The translations under genes were made by a program, and so were the position numbers. A DNA stretch of 64,000 nucleotides. It comes from Bradyrhizobium sp. BRP22. GTDB taxonomy: Bacteria; Pseudomonadota; Alphaproteobacteria; Rhizobiales; Xanthobacteraceae. The notes under the pieces are model-generated. The model saw only the letters and a program-made list of their open reading frames with translations, did no database searches and was not told the DNA's origin. Shown piece after piece: positions 45,151-53,274 of the stretch (positions are counted from its first letter, which is position 1; the number at the start of each line of letters is the position of its first letter). The stretch is from NCBI RefSeq assembly GCF_020194175.1, contig NZ_JADYVX010000028.1:1-64000 (forward strand), in the 5' to 3' direction.

Positions 45151-45824
45151 ATGAACAGACGTCGACTACGAAAGCGCATTGCAACAGTTGCGGACCATTC
45201 CGTACGCACAAGATCCTCGCAATGGTCGAAAAGCGCTGGGACGATGAGGAGGCTATGCTCCATGGTACAGACAGATATCATCTGCTCGAATGCGCTGGCT
45301 GTGAACGAATAACACTGCGCCACGAGTCCTGGAATTCGTATGAAACCGATGACGATGGCCATCCTATCACCGCTACAGTCTACTATCCGCCGGCTATTTC
45401 GAGAAAGGAGCCGGCGTGGTTAGATTCACCTGATGGACCGTTCTTCATTGATTTCGACAACACGATCAAAAAATTTCTGAGGGAAATTTATTCGGGCTTG
45501 CACAACGATTCCCGCGCGCTGGCAACTATGGGTATCCGCGCGTTGATCGAGCACATCATGATCGACCAAGTAGGCGATAATGGAGCAATTGGCGCCAATG
45601 TCGATCTGTTCATTAAGGCCGGCTACATTGCGCCAAAATCAGAAGCCCTGTTTCGTGAAAATCTGCTTGAGTCCGGTCACGCTGCGATGCACCGCGGCTA
45701 TTTCCCGCGCCCATCAGACATTGCAGCACTGCTGGACATAGCCGAGAGTTTGATCGAGACCATCTATGTCCATCCTCATCAGGCGAAGGGACAAAAGATT
45801 CCACCTCGAAAGAGTAAGAGATGA
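45147..45824 (+). CDS. DUF4145-domain protein
   Basis: 225 residues from ATG 45147. Two N-terminal CxxC-type pairs (HCNSCGPF, LECAGCERI) form a small zinc ribbon, followed by the helical DUF4145 core: LHNDSRALATMGIRALIEHI, then GYIAPKSEALFRENLLESGH. Family knowledge: DUF4145 belongs to the HEPN superfamily and is frequent in restriction or defence loci. Coupled to the PEGA lipoprotein gene by ATGA. No partner nuclease is adjacent. Confidence 0.82.
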   Translation: MNEQTSTTKAHCNSCGPFRTHKILAMVEKRWDDEEAMLHGTDRYHLLECAGCERITLRHESWNSYETDDDGHPITATVYYPPAISRKEPAWLDSPDGPFFIDFDNTIKKFLREIYSGLHNDSRALATMGIRALIEHIMIDQVGDNGAIGANVDLFIKAGYIAPKSEALFRENLLESGHAAMHRGYFPRPSDIAALLDIAESLIETIYVHPHQAKGQKIPPRKSKR

Positions 45825-45852
45825 TCGTGATCAACCCAGCTCACGCTCGAGC

Positions 45853-45939
45853 CTAGGCGGGCTTCCCGAGCGGCCTGAGCGCGTATGTCGGCGCCCATGA
45901 CCTGCCGCCCCAGATGACTTCGCGCTTCTTGGTGCTCAT
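45853..45939 (-). CDS. Possible 28-residue micro-ORF
   Basis: Minus strand MSTKKREVIWGGRSWAPTYA to PLGKPA. Codon use looks natural but no ribosome site is visible upstream. It may be a gene fragment instead. Confidence 0.2.
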   Translation of the reverse strand: MSTKKREVIWGGRSWAPTYALRPLGKPA

Positions 45940-46009
45940 GGCCGGCCAATTACAGAGCCGTCGGCGCCGCCAGGCAATCCGCTAGGTCTGGTCGCCACGC
46001 GGCGGCCGG

Positions 46010-46255
46010 TTACCAGCCCTCGGTCAACTCGGCCATTTGGAGCTCTTCGCTAATTGAAACCCGCCGGGCGCGCCTCGGCGGGCGGTCGCCTAGCGCGAGC
46101 GAGGGATACCACCTCAAAATTGCTTCACACTCCCGGATCAGACGCCAGTAGTGAGAGCGTTGGTGGCTCATGTCGCCATTCACTCCGTCCAGCGCCGCCA
46201 GTTTAGATCTGAAGCGCGTCAAATCTGCCTCGACTCGTTCAACAAAGCCGAACAT
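46010..46255 (-). CDS. Unknown 81-residue helical protein
   Basis: AAGGAGAA lies about seven bases before ATG 46255, supporting translation. Starts MFGFVERVEADLTRFRSKLA and continues DMSHQRSHYWRLIRECEAIL, then a basic, Pro/Arg-rich loop. Cytoplasmic; no recognised domain. Divergent from the membrane-protein gene at 46355. Confidence 0.5.
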   Translation of the reverse strand: MFGFVERVEADLTRFRSKLAALDGVNGDMSHQRSHYWRLIRECEAILRWYPSLALGDRPPRRARRVSISEELQMAELTEGW

Positions 46256-46354
46256 TCAAGTTCTCCTTCTTCAAATCGCGCGCAGGGTAGCCGCCCTTCG
46301 CGCTAGATAACCGAACGACATCCGATCGAAAATCCCCTCAATTGGAGTTGAGTA

Positions 46355-46822
46355 GTGCTTGCCCTCGCCCTCAAGTTGCGGTTGGATAGTTGCGCGGTCT
46401 GGGGGACGGCATGCTGCTCATTTTGTTGGATTGTTTTGACGGGGATTGTTGCAGCTGCGGCCGAAGCTCGAGGACGGAGTGGGCTCGCCTGGTTCGCGGT
46501 CGCATTCTTCCTATCGCCGCTACTTGGCATTCTGCTTCTGCTCGTCTTTCCGAATCTAAAGCACGAACGGCTCTTGCAGGCGGCCATCGGAACCCGCGCG
46601 CAAGGCCGAGGGGGGCCGCCACCGCTCCCGAAGGCCAGATTTCTGGGCCGCGCCGACAGAGTGACAATCGATCGAAGTCCGCGGCCGTTCGAGCCGGACG
46701 GAGTCTATGCCGGCATTCCCTACAAGGTAACAGAAGACGGATCGATTGAGGCCATCATGCAAGGCGCAATGGTGCGCTTTCGCAACTTTGAGAAGTTCAC
46801 AGGTGCGATAGGCGCGTCATAA
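46355..46822 (+). CDS. Small membrane protein of unknown function
   Basis: 155 residues from GTG 46355. Two hydrophobic segments (CSFCWIVLTGIVAAAAEARG; LAWFAVAFFLSPLLGILLLL), resembling short phage/plasmid membrane proteins. A polar C-terminus contains YAGIPYKVTEDGSIEAIMQG. Overlaps the HEPN-like gene by one base (TAATG), so they are probably co-translated. Confidence 0.6.
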   Translation: MLALALKLRLDSCAVWGTACCSFCWIVLTGIVAAAAEARGRSGLAWFAVAFFLSPLLGILLLLVFPNLKHERLLQAAIGTRAQGRGGPPPLPKARFLGRADRVTIDRSPRPFEPDGVYAGIPYKVTEDGSIEAIMQGAMVRFRNFEKFTGAIGAS

Positions 46823-47289
46823 TGAGCACCGGCTCGCGAAGGGCGATGGAGCGCATGACAAAAGAGGTCGAGCTGCACATCGATAAGCTAGCATATGCTG
46901 TTGCCCTGCTAGATGGCGCCCAGCGACTCGACCGATCCGCACGGGGCCAGGACGTTTCCCGGATTGGAATTCCCTTTTTCCTTCTCATCGGCTTCAGTAT
47001 CGAGAATGGCCTGAAGGCACTCTTGCAATTTCAGGGACGTCAACCTCGCCGTGATTGGCACACGTCCCATGACCTCGCTGATTTGCTAGCGAAAACAGAT
47101 GGACTTCGTAAGCACCTTTGGCCTGGTGCCGCAGAGTCCATCGAACACCTGAGCCGTTACCACAAAGAGTTTTGGTTCAGATACCCTGAACGGGCAGCGA
47201 CCGCGGACGTCTACACGGCCGAAAGCACTTGCATGCTCGTCAATCACCTTCTGACCGAGATCTCCCGTTTAATCGGCTACCGGGCATAA
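46822..47289 (+). CDS. HEPN-like protein
   Basis: 155 residues from ATG 46822. Helical, with FFLLIGFSIENGLKALLQFQ then RRDWHTSHDLADLLAKTDGL. The R-x3-H/HDL motif region resembles HEPN-superfamily proteins, which act as RNases or nucleotidyltransferase partners. No partner NTase gene is next to it; the upstream membrane gene is coupled to it. Moderate confidence in the family. Confidence 0.55.
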   Translation: MSTGSRRAMERMTKEVELHIDKLAYAVALLDGAQRLDRSARGQDVSRIGIPFFLLIGFSIENGLKALLQFQGRQPRRDWHTSHDLADLLAKTDGLRKHLWPGAAESIEHLSRYHKEFWFRYPERAATADVYTAESTCMLVNHLLTEISRLIGYRA

Positions 47290-47433
47290 TGGCCGATCTG
47301 ACCCTCGCCGGGGCGGCTGGCGACGAAAACCTATCTGTCCACCCGCTTGTATGGCGTGATTTCCTGCTGCCCTATCAGAATCGGACGAAATTTGGATCCT
47401 TGCAATCAAGCCGAGCGAGCCTATTTCGAGCGC

Positions 47434-47694
47434 ATGAATCTGACAGAAGTCCAAGACCAAGCTATACAAGCCCGTATGGCACTCATCGTTGGCGCGAAAA
47501 CGTTTGACCGGCTGTTCGCCGGCATTCACTTCGACGAGCTCGACGGCGATATCCTCTTCGTTTATGCGAAGGATGAGGAAACCGCGGCCCAGGTCGAGGA
47601 CAACTTCTCACTCCACATCCAGATCATCGCCGCAAATATCCTGAAGCGCGAGGTCAACATCGTGATGGTCTTGCCGAAGCAGTTCGTTCACTGA
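47434..47694 (+). CDS. DnaA N-terminal-domain-like small protein
   Basis: 86 residues from ATG 47434 (MNLTEVQDQAIQARMALIVG); the frame stays open upstream to 47347. The core FDRLFAGIHFDELDGDILFV, KDEETAAQVEDNFSLHIQII and EVNIVMVLPKQ resembles the DnaA domain I fold (helicase- and DiaA-binding). No ATPase or DNA-binding domain follows. Possibly a stand-alone modulator of replication initiation; this is inference. A short open frame at 47289-47507 overlaps its start and is not convincing. Confidence 0.55.
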   Translation: MNLTEVQDQAIQARMALIVGAKTFDRLFAGIHFDELDGDILFVYAKDEETAAQVEDNFSLHIQIIAANILKREVNIVMVLPKQFVH

Positions 47695-47714
47695 GCGCGT
47701 CAAAGCGCGAACCT

Positions 47715-47942
47715 CTACGGAATGTCATCGCCGCGCGTCCGACCAGCGCCGATCGAATGCGGCCTGTTCCAGAAAAATTCCCGGTTGCCTGTCGCGGCCT
47801 CGGCGTATTGATCTATAGCCAGCATGATCGCTTGGACATGGTGGAAGCACCATCCCTGGTGCGCGCCGATTTTTCGAACCTCGGCCAAAGCCTTGAGGAA
47901 CGGCGGATGATCTGCAGAGTCGGAGAAGTATCTCTTCACCAC
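47715..47942 (-). CDS. Unknown 75-residue protein
   Basis: GTG 47942 overlaps the stop of the preceding minus-strand gene (TGGTGA context). Reads VKRYFSDSADHPPFLKALAE, KIGAHQGWCFHHVQAIMLAI, RGDDIP. Compact, mixed composition, no membrane segment. No family recognised. Support comes from the coupling and natural amino-acid composition. Confidence 0.5.
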   Translation of the reverse strand: MVKRYFSDSADHPPFLKALAEVRKIGAHQGWCFHHVQAIMLAIDQYAEAATGNREFFWNRPHSIGAGRTRGDDIP

Positions 47943-48130
47943 TTCCGGCCTCCCAGCACTTTGCCGGCGGTCGGCCCTGGCGCCGCCTTCTTGAGCCTGT
48001 CACGCTCGGCGCAAAGCGTGTCGATCTTCGCAAGCATCCGCTCAAGGAGAAGTTCGGCCGATGCGGTGCAAATCTCCGCCCGTTGAAGCGTCAAAATATC
48101 ATTTCGCTGACGCCCGACCTGGATGCGCAT
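47936..48130 (-). CDS. Small helical protein, 64 residues
   Basis: ATG 48130 chosen: MRIQVGRQRNDILTLQRAEI, then ELLLERMLAKIDTLCAERDR, a coiled-coil-like helix, and a Gly/Lys tail (AGKVLGGRKW). Longer open frame upstream is antisense to the 48303-48693 gene and ignored. Overlaps the downstream gene by 7 bp. Confidence 0.45.
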   Translation of the reverse strand: MRIQVGRQRNDILTLQRAEICTASAELLLERMLAKIDTLCAERDRLKKAAPGPTAGKVLGGRKW

Positions 48131-48302
48131 GTAAGATTGGCAGATTACGTTGAGCTGATTTAACCCGGAACAACGCACTTGCCACGATTGCGATTTCTTA
48201 GGATTTGGACAGCGGACTTTGGCGCGCTCGAAGAGCGTCAATCTGCGTGGTTCCGTTTGGCACGAAGTGCTGCTGGCATTTGCGGTCAGACCAGAGTCGG
48301 AC

Positions 48303-48693
48303 ATGCTAAATGGGTCACTCTCCTCCACATCTTTTGCTGGTCCTGCAGGCGCGCAAGAGGACCTCATCGAAGGGCCTTGGCAACAAATCGAATCGAATGC
48401 TGGCGCTTGCCCGAAATGTCGTATTTCGATTTCAGAAAGGTCACTCGCTGAGCGTTGTAGCCAACAACGGATGGTCAGCCGTCGTTGGTGTCGTAGGAAC
48501 CAAGGACCCAATCGAAGCGACGGGGACAGGCGTATGGGCGCCGGGGAACATCGGCACGACGGCTGGCAGACGGTTCAATGTGGTCTTTCGCTTGGCGGAT
48601 CAACGTCTCTACATGTCTATGCGCGTTGAGATGGAAGATGGTTCCCGACGCCTTATCAAGGCGGTGTTCGGACGCGTGTGGTTCGGAGCTTGA
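48303..48693 (+). pseudogene. Unknown protein, frameshifted
   Basis: The first part reads LIEGPWQQIESNAGACPKCR then ISISE in frame 0. The second part, GHSLSVVANNGWSAVVGVVG to LIKAVFGRVWFGA, is in frame 1. One A too many in the AAA at about 48438 separates them. The whole resembles a small secreted or beta-barrel-like domain with one CxxC. No family recognised. The start is uncertain. Confidence 0.45.
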
Positions 48694-48741
48694 GACCTGT
48701 TTCCGGTGACCGCTGTGGGCCCATCCGCGAAGTGGTGGCAC

Positions 48742-48797
48742 CTCTAATTGAGGTCCGTTTAGCCCCCGATTGGAGACGTACTTGCCTCCAATTAGAG
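48742..48797. repeat. 9-bp perfect inverted repeat
   Basis: CTCTAATTG at 48742-48750 and CAATTAGAG at 48789-48797, 38 bp apart, in the space after the frameshifted gene and before the 33-residue membrane protein. Low complexity of the arms; could be a terminator-like structure for either strand. Confidence 0.4.
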
Positions 48798-48845
48798 CGA
48801 TGACAGGACCGATTTTGACCCTGAGCCGACTTGGTTGGCTGAGGC

Positions 48846-48947
48846 TCAACCGTGCATGACGAGCAAAGCAAGCGTCCCCACGGCGAGTAGTGCGGCCCAC
48901 GTCACCAAGACGGTCATTCCGTACTTCCTAAGCAGCTGAGCATTCAT
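48846..48947 (-). CDS. 33-residue single-pass membrane microprotein
   Basis: Minus strand MNAQLLRKYGMTVLVTWAAL continues LAVGTLALLVMHG. One transmembrane helix fills most of the peptide. GGAG lies eight bases before the ATG, a good ribosome site. It is too short for usual gene finders. Similar microproteins act as regulatory subunits or type I toxins; no antisense RNA was identified. Confidence 0.55.
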   Translation of the reverse strand: MNAQLLRKYGMTVLVTWAALLAVGTLALLVMHG

Positions 48948-49374
48948 TTTTCACACTCCAGCATTTCCACACGGGGCCGGGGAACGTGGTTCAAAGGCAC
49001 ACGGAACTCTGACCCACATGTCTCCGCGGGCACGCGACCCACGCTCACGTAAGGAGCGCCGCAATAGATCGCCAGACCGACAAACAGATATCTTCAAGAA
49101 AACAACACCGGCCGCTCCTGGCCCGTCGCGAACCTTGCTGCTGGGCCCCGCGCGATGGCAGCTTTGGGCCACAAGCACCGGAAAAGCCGACGTGCCGGGA
49201 AGTCCCAGTCGGGCCAAGAGGTGACACTCAACCCACCTTTCCAGCGCCCCTGCGGGGGCCGATCAAACGGTCTGAAAGAGGGCTCCAACAAGGTGGTCTG
49301 CAAACAAAAAAGGTCGCGCCGACAGGAGTGGGCGCGACTCGGCATCGCCAGTCGATCAGGAATGAGGCCACCGA
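48948..49374. other. Gene-free spacer
   Basis: About 430 bp. All frames open for a short distance but none has protein-like content or a ribosome site. No repeat or terminator seen. Confidence 0.35.
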
Positions 49375-49650
49375 CTACTTCTCTTTGATAACGGTCGTGC
49401 TGCTAGTGCCGCTAGTGCTACCAACAGTGCCTTCATCGCAGACTTTGGTCTGCTTGATGCGGTCTTCAGCTTCCACGCGGCTCGTGAAGGCCATTGGACC
49501 GATCTGCGTCACGACTTCCTTGTCCGCCGGGCGCGTGGTGGTAATCGTGCAGTGACGGCTGGGTCCTTGTACGACGTAGTACTCATCAGCCAGTGCTGGG
49601 GCGGCGCATCCGATGATTAGTGCGCCAGCAAGAAGAAGGGGTGCTTTCAT
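49375..49650 (-). CDS. Small secreted protein of a rhizobial family
   Basis: 91 residues from ATG 49650. Signal peptide MKAPLLLAGALIIGCAAPAL, cleaved near ALADE. Mature part EYYVVQGPSRHCTITTTRPA, then IGPMAFTSRVEAEDRIKQTK and a Thr/Ser-rich tail. The Y-Y-V-V-Q...C-T-I pattern is recurrent in Bradyrhizobium periplasmic proteins. Function unknown. Confidence 0.75.
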   Translation of the reverse strand: MKAPLLLAGALIIGCAAPALADEYYVVQGPSRHCTITTTRPADKEVVTQIGPMAFTSRVEAEDRIKQTKVCDEGTVGSTSGTSSTTVIKEK

Positions 49651-50015
49651 TGTCGCCTCTCTATTCAAGTACTGCCGAATAACGGACGAGCGCGGTGAAC
49701 AGAAATCCGCGTGCTACTGCGAACTCGACTAAATTGCCGCTCATCGTTCAATCCTCTCGACGGTTCTGTAACTCGCCCGACGGGTTGGAGTTCCGCGATT
49801 TCTGGTGCAATGTAGGCCAGCACCAAACCAGCTGAATTTGGTTGCAATGGTACAAAGACCCTGAGTTCTGCTCCGGGTCATTTTCGACGGATTCAGCGGG
49901 GGCTCGGCAGGTTGATGTCCGCTTCTACCCCGTGAGCGCCGAACTGGGGCCGGGCCAGAAGGGTTGCGCTTGGACGGACCCCCGTGATTCAAACTCCCAA
50001 ACTGGGGGTCGAATC

Positions 50016-50775
50016 ATGCGCTACGAACTCGCCGACTATGAATGGGTTGCCATCACGCCCATGCTGCCGAACAAGCCGCGTGGCGTTCCTCGGGTAAACG
50101 ACGGGCGTGTCCTCAACGGCATCTTCTGGGTCCTGCGATCCGGGGCACCTTGGCGCGATTTGCCGGATCATTTTGGCCCTTACACGACCTGCTATAACCG
50201 TTTCGTCCGCTGGCGCGGGCTGGTGTCTGGGGCCGCATCATAGACGCACTTGCCGCTGCCCACGACGCCGCGGTCCAGATGATCGACACCTCCATTGTCC
50301 GTGTACATCAGCATGGAGCCTGCATTACACGAAACCAGCGCCAATCGATGGGAGGTCACGCGGCGGCTTGACGAGCAAAATTCATGCGGTGGTCGATAGC
50401 AATGGTCTGCCGGTACGGCTGGCGCTGAGCCCCGGTGAGGCGCACGACGTTCGACTTGCCGGAAAACCGCTGTCTCGTCTCAAAGTCGGGTCAATGCTGC
50501 TTGCTGGCCGTGGCTATAATGCCGACTGGATCAGAGAGCTTGACATGAAGAAGGGCGCGTGGGCCAACATCCCACCGAAAAGCAATCGCAGCGATCCGAT
50601 CTGCTTCAGCCCCTATCTCTACCGCCCTCGCAAACAGGTCGAGCGGTTCTTCAACAGGATCAAACAATGTCGTCGGATGGCGACGCGCTACGACAGGCTC
50701 GCCGCCAACTACCTTGCCTTCGTTCAGCTCGCGTCAATCAGGCTATGGCTGCGCCTTAATGAGTCCGCGTCCTAG
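50016..50775 (+). pseudogene. IS5-family transposase with two frameshifts
   Basis: From ATG 50016 (MRYELADYEWVAITPMLPNK) the frame breaks at about 50214 (one C missing before GGGCTGG) and again at about 50353 (one G missing in GGGA). Reassembled it reads ...VWGRIIDALAAAHDAAVQMI, then RSRGGLTSKIHAVVDSNGLP, GYNADWIRELDM and PRKQVERFFNRIKQCRRMAT, giving the catalytic acidic residues of IS5-type DDE enzymes. An 11-bp direct repeat (AATGGTACAAA) occurs at 49846-49856 and 50802-50812 outside the gene. Probably inactive unless the indels are sequencing errors. Confidence 0.85.
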
Positions 50776-50992
50776 AGCTGCAGCGCGAGCCGCCGGCCTG
50801 TAATGGTACAAATACTGTCAATCGCGCCTTCATCCATGGCATTGAGCGAGGGCTGCAAAACGCAAGCCTCCTTACAATCCGGCACGTTTCTCAGGCCCTC
50901 GAAGTTCGACCTGCAGATTTACTCGAGGAGAAAGCGTCCGAGATTTGGTGCTAGATCTTGCCCCGCGACTGCAGGACGCGCCTGGCATAAAA

Positions 50993-51340
50993 TCAGATGG
51001 TCTGATTCTTCTCGTCAACGATCACGATGCGCGGCTGAAATCTACGAGCTTCATCGCCGTCGAAATTGGCGTAGGTAACAATAATGACCTTGTCGCCTAC
51101 CATCGCTTGACGCGCCGCGGCTCCGTTAAGGCCGATGGTGCCCGAACCGCCGGGAGCCTCGATGACGTAGGTTGAAAATCGAGCGCCATTGTCGATGTTG
51201 TAGATGTCCACGCGTTCATTAACGAGGAAGCCGGCGGCCTCGATGAGATTTCGGTCGATGGAAATCGAGCCCTCATAGTGCAAGTCAGCTTCAGTCACGC
51301 GCGCACGATGAATTTTGCCCTTCATCAACGTCACTTGCAT
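50993..51340 (-). CDS. panD: Aspartate 1-decarboxylase, pyruvoyl-dependent
   Basis: 115 residues from ATG 51340, the normal PanD length. All key positions are conserved: Lys9, the self-cleavage pair Gly24-Ser25 in LHYEGSISIDRN, Tyr22, and Arg54/Thr57/Tyr58 in NGARFSTYVIEA. Reaction: L-aspartate to beta-alanine plus CO2, feeding pantothenate and CoA. It stands alone in the cargo, with no panB, panC or panE nearby, next to the IS5 remnant. It may replace or duplicate a chromosomal copy. Confidence 0.95.
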   Translation of the reverse strand: MQVTLMKGKIHRARVTEADLHYEGSISIDRNLIEAAGFLVNERVDIYNIDNGARFSTYVIEAPGGSGTIGLNGAAARQAMVGDKVIIVTYANFDGDEARRFQPRIVIVDEKNQTI

Positions 51341-51726
51341 CGAGAGTATCCCGTATCGTTGTCCCGGAATTTTCGAGGCTGCCAATATGGGCTGAGCGGC
51401 TGCACGTCAATGGAAGGCGTGACCCGGATTACCCTCAGTTGGAATATTCTCCGACTGATGCGCGATTGAGCGCAGCCATTCTCGCAAACCAATTTTCTGG
51501 AGCAAATTTCAGTCGGCAGTGGATGCTGCATCCAGGGCTACGACCGTTAATGAGTGGGGCATCTGGCGAGGGCCGGAGGCGGACTTCCATGATCCGGATG
51601 CCGGAGCTTCTGACCTGTCCGGCCGCATCGGCCCGTACGAGAAAAATTGGCATTCTGGCGTGTTGCGGTCGGCTTCAAGCGAAGAGCCCGCCCGATCCGC
51701 TCGGGCGGGGCTTGGCGGAGCGAGCC
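51341..51726. other. Gene-free spacer at the cargo/backbone boundary
   Basis: About 390 bp between panD and DUF736. Open frames here are antiphase shadows. No repeat or terminator identified. Confidence 0.35.
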
Positions 51727-52047
51727 TCACTCGCCGTTTTTCCGCGGCCGCGACCAGAGCAGGGTGTAACCTTCGCCGCCCTCATCCTCGAACAGGTTCG
51801 CATAGATCGGCGCGTTGAAGGAGGGGGCGTCGAACTTGAGCGAGAGATAGTCGCGGCCCTCTTCGGAGCGCTTGGACCACCCCGCGCCGATCTCGGCTCT
51901 ACCCACGTAGACGCGGTGGCTTGGAGCATTCTCGCTTGCGCGGTTGGGCTCGGCGACGATGCGGACGCCCTTGGCCTGCAGGCTCAGGGTGATGATCTCG
52001 CCCTGGAAATCGTTGCCGACCTTCTTGAAAGAACCGATGGTAGCCAT
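51727..52047 (-). CDS. DUF736 family protein
   Basis: 106 residues from ATG 52047 (MATIGSFKKVGNDFQGEIIT), then RVYVGRAEIGAGWSKRSEEG, DYLSLKFDAPSFNAPIYANL. Standard DUF736 length. Family knowledge: small ICE/plasmid proteins found near transfer leading regions in alphaproteobacteria; function not established. Its leader carries a motif and inverted repeat shared with the DUF2493 gene. Confidence 0.93.
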   Translation of the reverse strand: MATIGSFKKVGNDFQGEIITLSLQAKGVRIVAEPNRASENAPSHRVYVGRAEIGAGWSKRSEEGRDYLSLKFDAPSFNAPIYANLFEDEGGEGYTLLWSRPRKNGE

Positions 52048-52142
52048 GTCACATCTCCTTGAGTTGTTTCGAGCCGCGACCACCGCGGCCTCGATGGCGA
52101 TGAAAAGGCCGAACGACGATCGGCGACGCACCCGCTCGCGGG

Positions 52143-52223
52143 CCGAAGCGCAGCGGAGGACGCCTTTGGTGAGACTTTCTTGCCTCGCGAGGAATGGGCG
52201 TCAGCCCAGGGGAAGAAAGTCTC
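52143..52223 (-). promoter_or_regulatory. Leader element of DUF736: motif plus inverted repeat (copy 1)
   Basis: On the plus strand CCGAAGCGCAGCGGAGGA (52143-52160) is followed after 10 bp by an inverted repeat, GAGACTTTCTTGCC (52171-52184) and GGGAAGAAAGTCTC (52210-52223), 13 of 14 pairs, 25-nt loop. It lies about 96-176 bp upstream of the DUF736 start. Copy 2 lies upstream of DUF2493 with the same spacing. Confidence 0.6.
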
Positions 52224-52585
52224 AACCATGGCGTTGCGGCTCAGACGATCGAGGCGCAGCCGGTCTTCGGCCAGATCAAGCCATCAAGAGGCCAGGTGCG
52301 TCCGCGCGCTGAACAACAGTTAGGGAGAAGACGTGGCCAACATTGGTTGTGTCAGGCAAGAGGCCGACGAGGTCCAGTCAGATAAAGAAACAGCGTGCAG
52401 GAAAAGGCCATACGCTCTTGCCGCAAATTCCGCAAGCGAGCATCTCCTCCTCCACTCACAGTGGGAAACGATCTCGGCGTCGTAGTATCTGGCAGCTCTG
52501 AACAGCCGCGCCGGCTGAAGATGCATCTCGACGAGACACCTGTCAGTCGATAGTGGCCGGGCCCCTCGGGCGTAGACGCGAAGGA
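52224..52585. other. Gene-free stretch
   Basis: Beyond the DUF736 leader, up to the end of the membrane-protein gene, I see no supported gene; open frames lack coding character. Confidence 0.4.
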
Positions 52586-53065
52586 TTATCCTTCGCGCGC
52601 CGCGGTCGTGAGAATTGGCTGAGAATTGCTCTGGCTCGCCCTGCCCGGCTCCGGACGTGGCTGTGCGAAAACAGTGATCCGCGTCCAGGCTGTGGCTCCG
52701 ATGAAGACTGCACCGACGCAGGCGAAAACCTCGCGCCACAGCGGCGACGGCACGAAGACCTGGAACAGTCCGAAGATCACCTGGTAACCGGCAATGCCGG
52801 CCGGCACGACGAACACCGTCGCGACAATAGCGCGCAGGATCGTTGGTCTTGCCGTCGCAAACGCAAATTGACCAGTGGCGAGCGTCAGCGCGGCCGTGCC
52901 GATGCCAACGAGCAGCGCACCAACGACCCCAGTGCCGCTATGCAATGCCAATATGCCGACGGTAACTGCCGTGAGGAATGGAAGGGCATAGACCGCGAGC
53001 TCAAAGATGAGCCAGCAGAACAAGCCGATTCCGAGCGTATTGAGGTCGAGTCCAAGGGCGAGCAC
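52586..53065 (-). CDS. Four-helix membrane protein of unknown function
   Basis: 159 residues from GTG 53065. Hydrophobic segments: IGLFCWLIFELAVYALPFLT, VGILALHSGTGVVGALLVGI, ILRAIVATVFVVPAGIAGYQ and EVFACVGAVFIGATAWTRIT, then a polar tail. Genes of this kind occur between DUF736 and DUF2493 in related elements. No domain recognised. Confidence 0.75.
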   Translation of the reverse strand: MLALGLDLNTLGIGLFCWLIFELAVYALPFLTAVTVGILALHSGTGVVGALLVGIGTAALTLATGQFAFATARPTILRAIVATVFVVPAGIAGYQVIFGLFQVFVPSPLWREVFACVGAVFIGATAWTRITVFAQPRPEPGRASQSNSQPILTTAAREG

Positions 53066-53274
53066 GGTGGTGGCCTCCGTTCGAGGATGTAACGGGTCGC
53101 GCCTTCCACCACCACCACGGCGCAACTGAATGTGTAGCTGAGACTAAGGCAAAGATGCGAAGCAAATCCGTCTTCGTAGCGGAAATGCTATTCTCATCTT
53201 CGACGAGTGGGTTATCGACACACAGACGGCTCAGTCCAGTCGTCCGACTTCGTTCCGAAATCTTTGGACGGCGC

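Noticed and set aside
47289..47507. Short open frame beginning at the TAATG after the HEPN-like gene
   Set aside because: Becomes Ser/Arg-rich and meaningless after about 30 codons and overlaps the better DnaA-domain-like frame.
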